Origin: an uncultured Paracoccaceae bacterium
GTDB lineage: Bacteria; Pseudomonadota; Alphaproteobacteria; Rhodobacterales; Rhodobacteraceae
Direction of reading: 5' to 3'
DNA length: 64,000 nt
NCBI GenBank assembly: GCA_947492475.1
Contig: CANLNM010000001.1
Span: 744,001 to 808,000, forward strand
Shown here: one piece after another, positions 26,419 to 35,561 of the stretch
Position numbering within the stretch: position 1 is the stretch's first letter
Layout: the number at the start of each line of letters is the position of its first letter
The notes under the pieces: generated by a model
Told to the model about the DNA's origin: nothing
The model's input: the letters and a program-made list of their open reading frames with translations, nothing else
The model's database searches: none
Position numbers and translations under genes: made by a program

Positions 26419-28044
26419 TCAGGCTCCTTTTCCGATGGCCGTCGCAACAGCGCCCGCAACAGCGTCCATATCAAAATCAGTCCAGCGCGCCGCGACGTGT
26501 TGATCCGGGCGGATCAAATATACCGCACGTTCCTGTTGGCCCAAATAGCGGGATTTCAGGTCTGAATGGGGATCGTTTTTCCCGGTTTCCAAGGGCACAA
26601 CAACCAATTTGAGACCTTCGATTTCAGGCAGCGTCGGAACCGGTGTATTGATGGCCAACACTGTGAAATTGCCCGGCAAAATGTCCAGCAAAAACCCATT
26701 ATCCAGACGTGCATCGACGCAGGATGCGCCAACCCGGCTGCGATCAGGACCATCCAGCATATCTGGCCCATTCAGCGGCTGTTCGTCATACACACAAGGC
26801 ACAGATAGGCGCCCTGAATTCACCATAGGGCGGGCAAATGCATGTTCACGTGCCAGATCTAACACAGCATTGCGGAACACTTTGCTGATCTCTGATTTTG
26901 GTGTCAGAAAATCGGTCGCACGGGTTGAATTCAGGATGTTTTCATCCGCGCCATGCACCCGTTCAGCAGAATAGGTATCCAGCAGGGATTCAGGGGCTAA
27001 CCCGCGCAAAACCAGATCCAGTTTCCACGCCAAGTTATCCGTATCCTGCAGACCGGAATTGGCGCCGCGTGCCCCAAAGGGCGACACTTGGTGAGCGGCA
27101 TCACCCGCAAACAGAACGTTGCCATGACGGAACTCTTTCATGCGGCGGCATTGGAACGTGTAAATAGAGGTCCATTCCAGTTCATAATCCACATCACCGC
27201 CCAGCATCGCATCTACCCGTTCACGGATTTTTGCCGGTTCCAATTCCGCCTTACGGTCAATGTCCCAACCCAGTTGGAAATCAATGCGCCAGATGTCGTC
27301 AGGCTGTTTGTGCAGCAATGCAGATTGGCCCGAATTTTTGAACGAAGGCTCAAACCAGAACCACCGCTCTGTGGGGAAATCGGCCTTCATTTTTACGTCG
27401 GCGATCAAGAAGTTATCCTCAAACATCCGCCCATCAAAGCTAAGCCCCATCATGTCCCGCACCGGTGAACGTGCGCCGTCACAGGCGATCATCCAATCCG
27501 CTTCGATCTGATAGGGACCATCTGGCGTGTCGACGTCCAGAACCACATGGTCGTCTTTTTGCGTCAGCGCCGTCACAAGGTTCTGACCGCGAATTTCAAT
27601 GGGCGCGCCTTCCGCTTGGGCGACGCGAATTTCATCGACCAGATATTTTTCAAAATAGGGCTGCTGAAGGTTGATGAATGCAGGCATTTTATGGCCCGCC
27701 TCAGATTGCAGGTTAAATTCAAAAACCTGATCATCCCCATGGAACACCTTGCCGACGTTCCAAACCACACCTTTGTCCACCATCGCCTGCCCAGCACCAA
27801 GCCGGTCGGCAATTTCCAAAGTGCGTTTGGCAAAACAGATCGCGCGACTGCCTTGGCCGACGCCTTCGTGGTCATCCAGCACCAGAACAGGGGTACCTTT
27901 GCGCCCCAAATCCAATGCCGCAGCCATCCCAATAGGCCCTCCACCAACAATCACCACTGGGTGACGGATCGCTGGCCTGTCTTGGTCGGGGTGTTTTGCA
28001 TATGGGTACAACTTAAATGCGATGTCGTAACGAACGTCGACCAT
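26419..28044 (-). CDS. MhpA-like FAD-dependent aromatic hydroxylase
   Basis: A 541-residue flavoprotein monooxygenase of the PHBH/MhpA group. The FAD-binding GxGxxG is VVIVGGGPIGMAAALDL (about 29-45), the DG motif is ACDGARSPVRDMMG, and the GD motif is FAGDAAHQVSPFGARGANSG. The C-terminal part (after about 400) has the thioredoxin-like fold of the phenol/3-hydroxyphenylpropionate hydroxylases. It uses NAD(P)H and oxygen to add a ring hydroxyl. In a homogentisate operon the product is likely homogentisate or a related dihydroxy acid. The start at 28044 follows GAGGAG. Confidence 0.88.
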   Translation of the reverse strand: MVDVRYDIAFKLYPYAKHPDQDRPAIRHPVVIVGGGPIGMAAALDLGRKGTPVLVLDDHEGVGQGSRAICFAKRTLEIADRLGAGQAMVDKGVVWNVGKVFHGDDQVFEFNLQSEAGHKMPAFINLQQPYFEKYLVDEIRVAQAEGAPIEIRGQNLVTALTQKDDHVVLDVDTPDGPYQIEADWMIACDGARSPVRDMMGLSFDGRMFEDNFLIADVKMKADFPTERWFWFEPSFKNSGQSALLHKQPDDIWRIDFQLGWDIDRKAELEPAKIRERVDAMLGGDVDYELEWTSIYTFQCRRMKEFRHGNVLFAGDAAHQVSPFGARGANSGLQDTDNLAWKLDLVLRGLAPESLLDTYSAERVHGADENILNSTRATDFLTPKSEISKVFRNAVLDLAREHAFARPMVNSGRLSVPCVYDEQPLNGPDMLDGPDRSRVGASCVDARLDNGFLLDILPGNFTVLAINTPVPTLPEIEGLKLVVVPLETGKNDPHSDLKSRYLGQQERAVYLIRPDQHVAARWTDFDMDAVAGAVATAIGKGA

Positions 28045-28066
28045 TTTGCTCTCCTCTTTTGTGCAT

Positions 28067-29017
28067 TCAGCCCTGTAGCTGAGCCCACATGTCCAGATCA
28101 CGTTTGTCGGTCCAGATGCGTGGATGTTCGATCCCGCGGGCCTCGTCATAGGCGCGGGCCACGTTGAACGGCAGGCAATGTTCGTAGATGGCGTAATCCT
28201 TGAATTTAGGATCACAAGAGGCGCGCACGGCGTCCCATGCCTCTTTCAAAGAGCCGCCCCGTGCGGCCACTTTGGCGGCGGGCGCATAGGTGCTGTCGAC
28301 AAAATCACGGGTGGATTCGATGGCCCGTTCAACGGCGTCTTTGCCGATCAACGCCCCACCGCGCCCCGGCGCAATTGCGTCCACATCATAGGCCTTGATC
28401 GCATCAAGCGTGTTGCCCCAATCGGCAAAATGTCCATCACCACAATAACATGCAGAGTGATCTTCGACGATATCACCGGTGAACATCACGTTCTGATCCG
28501 GCACATGGATCACAGCATCACCAGCCGTATGGGCCCGGCCGATCTGTTTGATGTCAACGCGGCGATTGCCCAGATAAACCGTCATGCTGTCGCTGAATGT
28601 GGTTGTGGGATAGGTCAGGCCGGGGATGCTTTCGTGGCCCTCAAACAAACGGGGAAACCGTTGAAATTCGCTGTCCCAATCTTCTTGGCCGCGTTCCACG
28701 ACCATGGCGCGGGCCTTGTCAGACATGATAATCTGAGACGCCCCAAAGGCAGATGCCCCCAGAACCCGCACCGCGTGGTAATGGGTCAGCACAACATGGC
28801 TGATCGGTTTGTCGGTTACAGACTGCACTTTTTCGATCACTTTATTGGCCAAACGGGGGGTGGCCTGGGCCTCAACGATCATCACGCTGTCATCGCCGAT
28901 AATCACACCCGAATTGGGGTCGCCTTCGGCGGTAAAGGCATACAAACCCTCGCCGATTTCATCAAAGGTGACTTTCTTTTCGCTCATGTCCCCTTGGGAC
29001 GCAAATGCCTTGCTCAT
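28067..29017 (-). CDS. Metallo-beta-lactamase-fold hydrolase with reduced metal site
   Basis: A 316-residue MBL-superfamily protein. The usual HxHxDH motif is THYHAVR (His79, His81, then Val83 and Arg84 in place of Asp and His). His163 lies in GRAHTAGD and Asp182 in FTGD. The late PGHG motif is PGRG (Arg219). The Zn1 ligands (three His) and the bridging Asp are thus kept, while the other Zn2 ligands are replaced, implying a one-metal or altered enzyme. It lies 20 nt after fahA and 22 nt before the hydroxylase gene. A thioester or lactone hydrolysis step is possible but unproven. Confidence 0.8.
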   Translation of the reverse strand: MSKAFASQGDMSEKKVTFDEIGEGLYAFTAEGDPNSGVIIGDDSVMIVEAQATPRLANKVIEKVQSVTDKPISHVVLTHYHAVRVLGASAFGASQIIMSDKARAMVVERGQEDWDSEFQRFPRLFEGHESIPGLTYPTTTFSDSMTVYLGNRRVDIKQIGRAHTAGDAVIHVPDQNVMFTGDIVEDHSACYCGDGHFADWGNTLDAIKAYDVDAIAPGRGGALIGKDAVERAIESTRDFVDSTYAPAAKVAARGGSLKEAWDAVRASCDPKFKDYAIYEHCLPFNVARAYDEARGIEHPRIWTDKRDLDMWAQLQG

Positions 29018-29037
29018 TGGATTTCCTAACGGACAGT

Positions 29038-30291
29038 TTAGCGGGAATAAGGGTTGGGCAAGGCAGGCAGCACTGTGCCAATGCAGGGGCCAAATCCGAT
29101 GGAATATCCATCGCCACGGGCGGTGCCATGCAGGGCCAATGTGTCACCATCCTCGATAAAGCTTCGCTCTTTGCCACTGTCTAACGTGAAGGGTTCCTTG
29201 CCCCCCCAGCTGAGTTCCAGCAGCGATCCGCGATTGTCTTTTTCGGGGCCGGAAATGGTCCCTGACCCCAATAGATCACCGACCCGCATAGGGCAGCCGG
29301 ATGTGGTGTGATGCGCCAGTTGTTGCGCCGCAGAATAATACATTTCTTTGTAATTCGTGCGAGCAATGGTGCTGGCAGCCTCGCCCTTGGGGGCCAAAGT
29401 GACTGACAAATCAATGTCATACAGCATTGGGCCGGTATCTTTGATGTGATCGAGCAGTTCAAAATCCCGCTCAGGTGTGTCCACCCGGAACGGATCAAGC
29501 GCGGCACTGGTCACAATCCAGGGGCTGATTGTGGTCGCGGTCGCTTTGGCCTGAAATGGGCCCAGCGGCTGATATTCCCACGCTTGGATGTCACGCGCGG
29601 ACCAGTCGTTCAACAGAACGTAGCCAAAGATGTTGGCGTCTGCCTCATCAACCGAGATCGGACCATTCGACGGCGTGCCGACAATGGCGCCCATTTCCAA
29701 TTCGATGTCAAAACGCGCACAGGGGGCAAAACGTGGCAGATCGTCATTTGGCCCCTTTAATTGCCCCCAAGGGCGGCGCACATCCGTCCCCGAAACAACA
29801 ACCGAAGACGCCCGGCCATTGTAACCGATCGGAATGTGCAACCAATTGGGTGGCAACGCATTTTCGGCGCCCCGAAACATTGTTCCCACATTGACGGCGT
29901 GATTGCGGCCTGCGTAAAAATCGGTGTATTCGCCCACTTGCATTGGCATATGCAGCGTCACATCAGATGCTGCAACCATTGTTGCGGCGACGGCGGCTTG
30001 GTCATTGCTGTCAGCGGCCAACAAAGCGATCAACCGGGCGCGCAATGCGTCCCATGCCTCTCGGCCCAGCGCCATAAATGCATTCCAGGATGGGGCATCA
30101 AATGCGCCGGGAAAATCGATCAAACCTGCGGCTTGCAGGGCTGGCAGATCAACCACTTGGTCCCCAATGGCAACCCCACAACGCGGGTCCGACCCAGCGG
30201 TTGAAAATACGCCATATGGCAAATTGTTGAGCGGGAATTCGCAATCAGGGGCATTGGCCGATTCCAGCCAAGAACGAAGCAAGCGAGACAT
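29038..30291 (-). CDS. fahA: Fumarylacetoacetase
   Basis: A 417-residue FAH enzyme that splits fumarylacetoacetate to fumarate and acetoacetate, the last step of homogentisate breakdown. Typical segments are DFYAGRNHAVNVGTMFRG near the active site (about 125-142), GYNGRASSVVVSG, the metal-binding FDIELEMGAIVG and the catalytic region LLNDWSARDIQAWEYQPLG. The N-terminal SH3-like domain is present, as in full-length eukaryote-type FAH. It starts 2 nt after the maiA stop with GGAAGGA as ribosome site. Confidence 0.95.
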   Translation of the reverse strand: MSRLLRSWLESANAPDCEFPLNNLPYGVFSTAGSDPRCGVAIGDQVVDLPALQAAGLIDFPGAFDAPSWNAFMALGREAWDALRARLIALLAADSNDQAAVAATMVAASDVTLHMPMQVGEYTDFYAGRNHAVNVGTMFRGAENALPPNWLHIPIGYNGRASSVVVSGTDVRRPWGQLKGPNDDLPRFAPCARFDIELEMGAIVGTPSNGPISVDEADANIFGYVLLNDWSARDIQAWEYQPLGPFQAKATATTISPWIVTSAALDPFRVDTPERDFELLDHIKDTGPMLYDIDLSVTLAPKGEAASTIARTNYKEMYYSAAQQLAHHTTSGCPMRVGDLLGSGTISGPEKDNRGSLLELSWGGKEPFTLDSGKERSFIEDGDTLALHGTARGDGYSIGFGPCIGTVLPALPNPYSR

Positions 30292-30293
30292 GG

Positions 30294-30932
30294 TTATCCT
30301 TCCGCGTCAGGTTGATTATCCGGATGCGCTGCGTCAAATGCAGGCAGGGCCAGACAGGCGTTTTCAAGCGCCCGAAGTTTTGGATAAGGGGTCAGGTTCA
30401 GTCCCCAACGATGAGCATTATAAAGCTGTGGCACGATGCACAGATCCACGAGCGTCACCCCGTCGCCAAACGCAAACGGGGCACCCTCTATCATGGGTTC
30501 CAAGATGTCAAACGCCTTGGTCATATAGTCACACATCCATGTCACAACGTCGTCTTGTGTGGCCCCAAACCGCTGTTTGAGCTGCTGCCCCGTCCCGAGG
30601 TTTGTGATCGGCTGTGTTTCCATGGCAATCAAATGCGCCGCCGCCAATATGCGTGCACGCAACAATGGATCGTCTGATATCAGCAATGGCGTCGGATACT
30701 TGTTTTCAAGCCAATCGATGATGGCAAGCGATTGGGTCAACATCGTGCCATCGGGCAGTTCTAAGGCGGGTACCAATTGCTGAGGGTTTTTCGCCTTGTA
30801 AGCGTCAGAATGCTGTTCACCCCCATTGCGCACCAGATGGATAGGGCAAATTTCATGCTCTATTTCTTTGATGTTGAGCGCAATGCGAACCCGATAGGCC
30901 GATGACGAACGCCAATAGGAATAGAGCTTCAT
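30294..30932 (-). CDS. maiA: Maleylacetoacetate isomerase (zeta-class GST)
   Basis: A 212-residue zeta-class glutathione transferase that isomerises maleylacetoacetate to fumarylacetoacetate using glutathione. The zeta-class active-site motif [12 protein letters not shown] (about 9-20) is seen, close to the consensus SSCSWRVRIAL, plus the cis-Pro region NPQQLVPAL and [10 protein letters not shown]. The start at 30932 overlaps the hmgA stop as ATGA, so the proteins are translationally coupled. Confidence 0.93.
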   Translation of the reverse strand: MKLYSYWRSSSAYRVRIALNIKEIEHEICPIHLVRNGGEQHSDAYKAKNPQQLVPALELPDGTMLTQSLAIIDWLENKYPTPLLISDDPLLRARILAAAHLIAMETQPITNLGTGQQLKQRFGATQDDVVTWMCDYMTKAFDILEPMIEGAPFAFGDGVTLVDLCIVPQLYNAHRWGLNLTPYPKLRALENACLALPAFDAAHPDNQPDAEG

Positions 30933-32299
30933 TTGTCCCAAGTTCCCTCAGGCGTGCCATCAAATTTCTTTTCGATGTCGCTCCAGCAATCGATGTAATT
31001 GTCCTGCAATGGCGCCTCTTGGGCGGCGAACCGGGTCAGGTGCTGTGGGAACCGGGTTTCGAACATGAACGACATGGTGTTGTCCAGTTTTTCGGCCTTT
31101 AGGTCCGCGTTAGAGGCCCCATCAAAGGCATTTTTATCCGGACCATGTGGCAGCATCATATTGTGCAGTGAAATCCCACCCGGCGCAAAACCATCAGGTT
31201 TGGCGTCATATTGCCCGTAAATATTGCCCATCAATTCGGACATGATGTTTTTGTGATACCAAGGCGGGCGGAATGTATTTTCGGCGACCATCCAGCGTTC
31301 GCGGAACAGCACAAAGTCAATATTGGCCGTGCCCGGCTGTCCAGAAGGTGCTGTTAACACGGTGAAAATGGACGGATCAGGGTGATCAAACAGGATCGCG
31401 CCCACGGGGCAATAGGTCCGCAGGTCATATTTAACCGGCGCGTAATTCCCGTGCCACGCCACCACGTCCAAGGGGCTATGGCCGATTTCGGTTTTGTGGA
31501 ACTGGCCACACCACTTGATGGTGATGGTGGACGGCACTTCACGGTCTTCATAGGCGGCAACGGGCGCCTTGAAATCACGTGGATTGGCCATGCAATTGGC
31601 CCCAATCGGACCCCGCCCCGGCAGTTCAAATTTCTGGCCGTAATTTTCACAGACAAACCCGCGCGCAGGCCCGTCAATCACTTCGACACGATAAACCAAG
31701 CCACGCGGGATGATCGCGATTTCCTGTGGTTCCAAGTCAATGATGCCAAGTTCGGTGTAAAACCGTAATTTGCCCTCTTGGGGGACAACCAACAATTCAC
31801 TGTCGGCTGAGAAAAAGTAGTCATCGATCATGCTGTCGGTGACCAGATAGACATGTGTCGCCATGCCGACCTGAGTGTTGACATCCCCGGCCGTCGTCAT
31901 GGTGTGCATGCCGTTGACCCAATTGGTCGCCACCCCATTCTGAGGGATCGGATCCCAGCGATATTGCCCCAAGGATGTGACATCCTGTGGAATATGCGGT
32001 GCGGATTTCCAATACGGAACGTCGATTTTTTCGTAGCGATGCGAATGTTTCACCGAAGGGCGAATGCGATAGCACCATGTCCGTTCGTTTTGATGGCTGG
32101 GCGCTGTAAAGGCCGTGCCCGATAGCTGTTCACCATAAAGCCCATAATTGCATTTCTGGGGGCTGTTCATGCCCTGTGGCAACGCATCTGGCAGCGCTTC
32201 TGATTCATAGTCGTTACCAAAACCAGGCATGTATCCCTGGTGTGGGCCAGACAAAGACGGCGCTTGAACCATGCGGCTCTGAGGGGTCGAATTGCTCAT
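30929..32299 (-). CDS. hmgA: Homogentisate 1,2-dioxygenase
   Basis: A 456-residue non-haem Fe(II) dioxygenase opening the homogentisate ring to maleylacetoacetate. Signature stretches are [20 protein letters not shown] at the N-terminus, [11 protein letters not shown], and the iron-site region [20 protein letters not shown], with [16 protein letters not shown] providing the remaining ligands. The start at 32299 follows GGAG. It is the first gene of a six-gene operon, with a GTTGC-N4-GCAAC palindrome centred about 43 nt upstream. Confidence 0.96.
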   Translation of the reverse strand: MSNSTPQSRMVQAPSLSGPHQGYMPGFGNDYESEALPDALPQGMNSPQKCNYGLYGEQLSGTAFTAPSHQNERTWCYRIRPSVKHSHRYEKIDVPYWKSAPHIPQDVTSLGQYRWDPIPQNGVATNWVNGMHTMTTAGDVNTQVGMATHVYLVTDSMIDDYFFSADSELLVVPQEGKLRFYTELGIIDLEPQEIAIIPRGLVYRVEVIDGPARGFVCENYGQKFELPGRGPIGANCMANPRDFKAPVAAYEDREVPSTITIKWCGQFHKTEIGHSPLDVVAWHGNYAPVKYDLRTYCPVGAILFDHPDPSIFTVLTAPSGQPGTANIDFVLFRERWMVAENTFRPPWYHKNIMSELMGNIYGQYDAKPDGFAPGGISLHNMMLPHGPDKNAFDGASNADLKAEKLDNTMSFMFETRFPQHLTRFAAQEAPLQDNYIDCWSDIEKKFDGTPEGTWDK

Positions 32300-32335
32300 C
32301 TTGTTCTCCATCATCAACTTAGGCAAACCCTAATC

Positions 32336-32349
32336 GTTGCATTTGCAAC
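32336..32349. promoter_or_regulatory. GTTGC-N4-GCAAC operator, hmgA promoter
   Basis: GTTGC-ATTT-GCAAC in the 116-nt gap between the TRAP permease gene and hmgA. The same 5-4-5 palindrome, with the flanking C before and A after, recurs three more times around the two MarR genes, so it is a likely MarR binding site controlling hmgA. Confidence 0.72.
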
Positions 32350-32415
32350 AATCAAGTCCTGAATCCGCAAAACGGTGTCGAAATGCGTTAAAAACCTATT
32401 GAAACACGCGCCAAT

Positions 32416-33732
32416 TCACATCGCGGCGACCAGCCACAGGGACAACCACGGAACGCTGATCAACAGGAAAAGTCGAACAATATCAGCGATCCAAAACGGC
32501 AATACCCCGCGAAAAATTGTCGACAATGGCACATCGCGCAGGACTGATTTCAATACAAAAACATTCATGCCCACAGGCGGTGTGATCAGGCTAATTTCGG
32601 TGACCACCACCACAACAATTGCAAACCAGATCAACGCATATTCCGGGTCCAGCAGCAATTCATTGGCAAAAGGCAGTTCGTACATCAGCGGGTAAAATAC
32701 CGGCACCGTCAGCAGCACCATCGACAAACTTTCCAGCACACATCCCAAGATCATGTAAATCAACACGATCACCAAAATGACGGCCCAAACCGGCATTTCC
32801 AGATCCAGCACGAGGGATGCCAAGCCATCCGGCAATCCGGCAAAATTGACAAAGTTTGAAAACAGCTCGGCCCCGATCACAACCGAGAAAATCATCGCCG
32901 TGGCCCGCACGCTATCAAACGTGGCCGTCAGGAAATCCCGAAACGACATCGTCCGCAATGTGACGGCGATCAATACCGATGCGCCAGCCCCCATTCCCGC
33001 CGCCTCAGTCGGGGTAAAGAACCCGCCATAAATCCCCACCATGATAAACAAAAACAGACCGACCACGCAAAACACACCGATCACATCAGACCGATCCATG
33101 GGGTCGCTTTCGCTGACATCCGGGGCCAGTTCTGGTTTGATCCAAACCGCGACTTTCACAGCCAGAAGATACAGAACCACCCCCAGAATTCCCGGGATCA
33201 CACCCGCGATAAACAATTTGGAAATGTCCGTTTCCGTCAACAAACCGTAGATGATCAAGATCACCGAAGGCGGGATCAAAATCCCCAACGTCCCCCCGGC
33301 TGCGATGGACCCGGTGGCCAGTCGGTCATCATAGCCAAATTTACGCATCGACGGCATGGCCACTTTGGACATTGTGGCGGCTGTGGCCAGCGATGATCCG
33401 CAAACGGCTGAAAACCCGCCACATGAAAACACCGATGCCATGGCCAGCCCGCCTCGCGTGCGTCCAAACAATCGGTTGGCACCGGCAAACAGGCCATGCG
33501 CGACACCTGACGCGGCCAAAACGTTGCCCATAAAGATGAACAATGGAATGACAGACAGGCTATAGGACAACGCGGAATCAAACGCGACCTGCCCCGTCAT
33601 GGCCCAGGCCGGGTGCCAGCCTCGCAACAACGCAAACCCAATGCCGCCCACAGCCGCCATCGCAAATGCGATCGGCACGCGTACAAGGATCAGCCCCAAA
33701 AGGACCGCAAATCCGATAAGTGATTCAATCAT
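32416..33732 (-). CDS. dctM: TRAP transporter large permease (DctM)
   Basis: A 438-residue inner-membrane protein with about 12 helices typical of DctM-type TRAP large subunits: SVIPLFIFMGNVLAASGVA, CGGFSAVCGSSLATAATMSK and GGTLGILIPPSVILIIYG, the family signatures. It uses the sodium gradient to import organic acids. It begins 9 nt after the small-permease gene. The operon precedes the homogentisate operon on the same strand, so the substrate may be an aromatic acid degraded by it (inferred). Confidence 0.92.
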   Translation of the reverse strand: MIESLIGFAVLLGLILVRVPIAFAMAAVGGIGFALLRGWHPAWAMTGQVAFDSALSYSLSVIPLFIFMGNVLAASGVAHGLFAGANRLFGRTRGGLAMASVFSCGGFSAVCGSSLATAATMSKVAMPSMRKFGYDDRLATGSIAAGGTLGILIPPSVILIIYGLLTETDISKLFIAGVIPGILGVVLYLLAVKVAVWIKPELAPDVSESDPMDRSDVIGVFCVVGLFLFIMVGIYGGFFTPTEAAGMGAGASVLIAVTLRTMSFRDFLTATFDSVRATAMIFSVVIGAELFSNFVNFAGLPDGLASLVLDLEMPVWAVILVIVLIYMILGCVLESLSMVLLTVPVFYPLMYELPFANELLLDPEYALIWFAIVVVVVTEISLITPPVGMNVFVLKSVLRDVPLSTIFRGVLPFWIADIVRLFLLISVPWLSLWLVAAM

Positions 33733-33741
33733 GTTGGTGCC

Positions 33742-34293
33742 TTAGTTGGTGCTGGTTTGGGATGGCGCATCAAACGGAGCATGCAACCCACGTAGAAACG
33801 CAATGAACGCGCTGATCAGACAGGAAAATGCCGCCAAAAAACCAAACGGGGCCAACGGGATTTCCAAGGCGTTGGTTGTGGCCCCGTCATGGGCGGCCTT
33901 TAGGGCATGTGACGCCAATCGCCATGCCAAAGTGGCCAGCAATGCCGCGGAAAACAGCCCTGCAAATGCCGACATAAACCGGGTCATGCGCGCGCTGAGC
34001 ACCACATTGAGCAAATCCACTTCGATATGTTCTTTGCGTTCCGTGGTCAGGGGTAATGCGGCGAAAACCAGTGCTGCCAATAGAATTTCGGTGATTTCAA
34101 AGGCCCCTTTGAGGGGGCGATCAAAGAGATACCGCCCCACCACATCCGTACAGGTCACCAAAATCAAACTGAACAGGATCAGAGCGGCCCCGACCCCAAG
34201 GGTATTTTGCAAAATCTTGCCAATATCTAAACTGGCATCATCTGGCCCATCCCCTGAGGATCGTTTTGTGAACCTTTGCCGAAGCCGCTCCAT
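33742..34293 (-). CDS. dctQ: TRAP transporter small permease (DctQ)
   Basis: A 183-residue membrane protein with four helices and the DctQ motifs: VVGRYLFDRPLKGAFEITEI (about 50-69) and LPLTTERKEHIEVDLL (about 80-95). It pairs with DctM to form the membrane part of the transporter. It lies 3 nt after the dctP stop, so the three genes form one operon. Confidence 0.9.
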   Translation of the reverse strand: MERLRQRFTKRSSGDGPDDASLDIGKILQNTLGVGAALILFSLILVTCTDVVGRYLFDRPLKGAFEITEILLAALVFAALPLTTERKEHIEVDLLNVVLSARMTRFMSAFAGLFSAALLATLAWRLASHALKAAHDGATTNALEIPLAPFGFLAAFSCLISAFIAFLRGLHAPFDAPSQTSTN

Positions 34294-34296
34294 GCT

Positions 34297-35334
34297 TTAG
34301 TACTCCACGCCGGTTTGGGTGCGCAGCGCCTCTAGGGCCGCCAGACCATCAAACCCATCACCAGCAATCGCTTCGGCCCATGCATTTTCATGCACAGATG
34401 CAGCGGATTTGATCGATTCAAGCAATTCTGCCGGCGCATCGGAGATTTCGATACCGGCCTCTGCCAGCTCAACCAACGCAGCTTCGTCCGCGGCGTTCCA
34501 TGCCGCGCCGACCAATTGGGCAAAGGCTTCGCCGGAAATCGCTTCGATTGCGGCCTGATCCTCGGGCGAAATACCGTCCCAAGCTCCTTCGTTCATCACA
34601 AGGAACCATGTGGTGTTATATAATCCACCCGGCACACGTGTCGTGTATTGCAGATCATCGGTCAATTTGAACGCGGTGACTGCTTCGTAGGTGAACATCG
34701 CGCCATCAATGACGCCGCGCGACAGTTTTTCAAAAACCTCACCAGATGACATAAACAAGGTTTCTGCGCCCAGATCCCCCATCAAATCCGCGATATAGCC
34801 GCCGGGAACACGCATTTTCAGCCCGGCAATATCGGCCATCGATTGGATTTCACGGACATTATTGTGCATCACGCCCGGACCATGAACAAACAGGCCCAGC
34901 AGCTTCACACCTTCATGTTCGGTCTGCGCGTCCAGTTGCCCGGCATAAACATTCCAGAACGCGGTCGACCCAGCGACGGCATCATCCCCGGTGAACGAAA
35001 ACTGGCCGATCCGCGACCGGGTAAAACGATCATCCGTTGTAAACGAATGCAGGCCATAGGTGATGTCTGCAATGCCTTCTACGGCCATGTCGAAATGCGC
35101 AGGTGGCGCGCCCAGTGATTTGGACAGGATCCGCACATTCACGCGCCCCTCTGTTACTTCTTCGACCTGCTCTGCCCAGGGTTTGATTGCGTTGACAACA
35201 ATCGGATGGCGCGCAGGCAGCCAGCTGGACATTGCCAAAGTTGTGTCTGCAAATGCAAATGAGGATGTCAGCATAGACGCCCCAAGCACGGCTCCGGCGG
35301 CAGAGCGTGCCGCCGTTTTCAGTGTCATTTTCAT
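34297..35334 (-). CDS. dctP: TRAP transporter substrate-binding protein (DctP)
   Basis: A 345-residue exported protein. A signal peptide (about 1-28, ...SSFAFA) precedes the DctP fold: LAMSSWLPARHPIVVNAIKPW, then LGLFVHGPGVMHN and GLKMRVPGGYIADLMGDLG, the helix carrying the conserved Arg that clamps the ligand's carboxylate. The start at 35334 is the ATG about 10 nt from GGAGG; a TTG six bases further upstream is possible. Two operator-like palindromes lie 140-180 nt upstream. The substrate is probably an aromatic or other organic acid. Confidence 0.9.
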   Translation of the reverse strand: MKMTLKTAARSAAGAVLGASMLTSSFAFADTTLAMSSWLPARHPIVVNAIKPWAEQVEEVTEGRVNVRILSKSLGAPPAHFDMAVEGIADITYGLHSFTTDDRFTRSRIGQFSFTGDDAVAGSTAFWNVYAGQLDAQTEHEGVKLLGLFVHGPGVMHNNVREIQSMADIAGLKMRVPGGYIADLMGDLGAETLFMSSGEVFEKLSRGVIDGAMFTYEAVTAFKLTDDLQYTTRVPGGLYNTTWFLVMNEGAWDGISPEDQAAIEAISGEAFAQLVGAAWNAADEAALVELAEAGIEISDAPAELLESIKSAASVHENAWAEAIAGDGFDGLAALEALRTQTGVEY

Positions 35335-35472
35335 GATCAAGTGTCCTCCCAGACCTTTTGATGTCTTCCGTGAGCCGGGCCAATTCCGTCCTCGCCGAAT
35401 TGGCCCCTATCCGAAACGCGCCCTAGAAATGAACAGAACAGGCCACATGCGGAAATCTCGACTCCAGTCTTT

Positions 35473-35486
35473 GTTGCAATCGCAAC
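35473..35486. promoter_or_regulatory. GTTGC-N4-GCAAC operator, TRAP/marR intergenic (1)
   Basis: GTTGC-AATC-GCAAC, with GAA after it. It is one of two copies, centres 29 bp apart, in the divergent region between dctP and the plus-strand MarR gene. Confidence 0.7.
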
Positions 35487-35501
35487 GAAGTCAACTTTTT
35501 A

Positions 35502-35515
35502 ATTGCATATGCAAC
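35502..35515. promoter_or_regulatory. GTTGC-type operator, TRAP/marR intergenic (2)
   Basis: ATTGC-ATAT-GCAAC, followed by GAA, one base off the perfect palindrome. It lies about 50 nt upstream of the MarR start at 35562 and is well placed for autoregulation. Confidence 0.65.
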
Positions 35516-35561
35516 GAAACTGCGTCCAAATGCACCAATCCCAACAGGAAGGTAACAATCC

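Noticed and set aside
25620..26474. 284-codon minus-strand frame
   Set aside because: Antisense to the LacI gene and overlapping DUF2783 in another frame; composition is not protein-like.
27547..28167. 206-codon plus-strand frame
   Set aside because: Antisense to the flavin hydroxylase gene, which has all FAD motifs.
28124..29029. 301-codon plus-strand frame
   Set aside because: Antisense shadow of the MBL-fold gene; no recognisable domain and no ribosome site.
29972..29985. GCAAC-CATT-GTTGC inside fahA
   Set aside because: The half-sites are in the opposite orientation to the GTTGC-N4-GCAAC operator and it lies inside a coding region.
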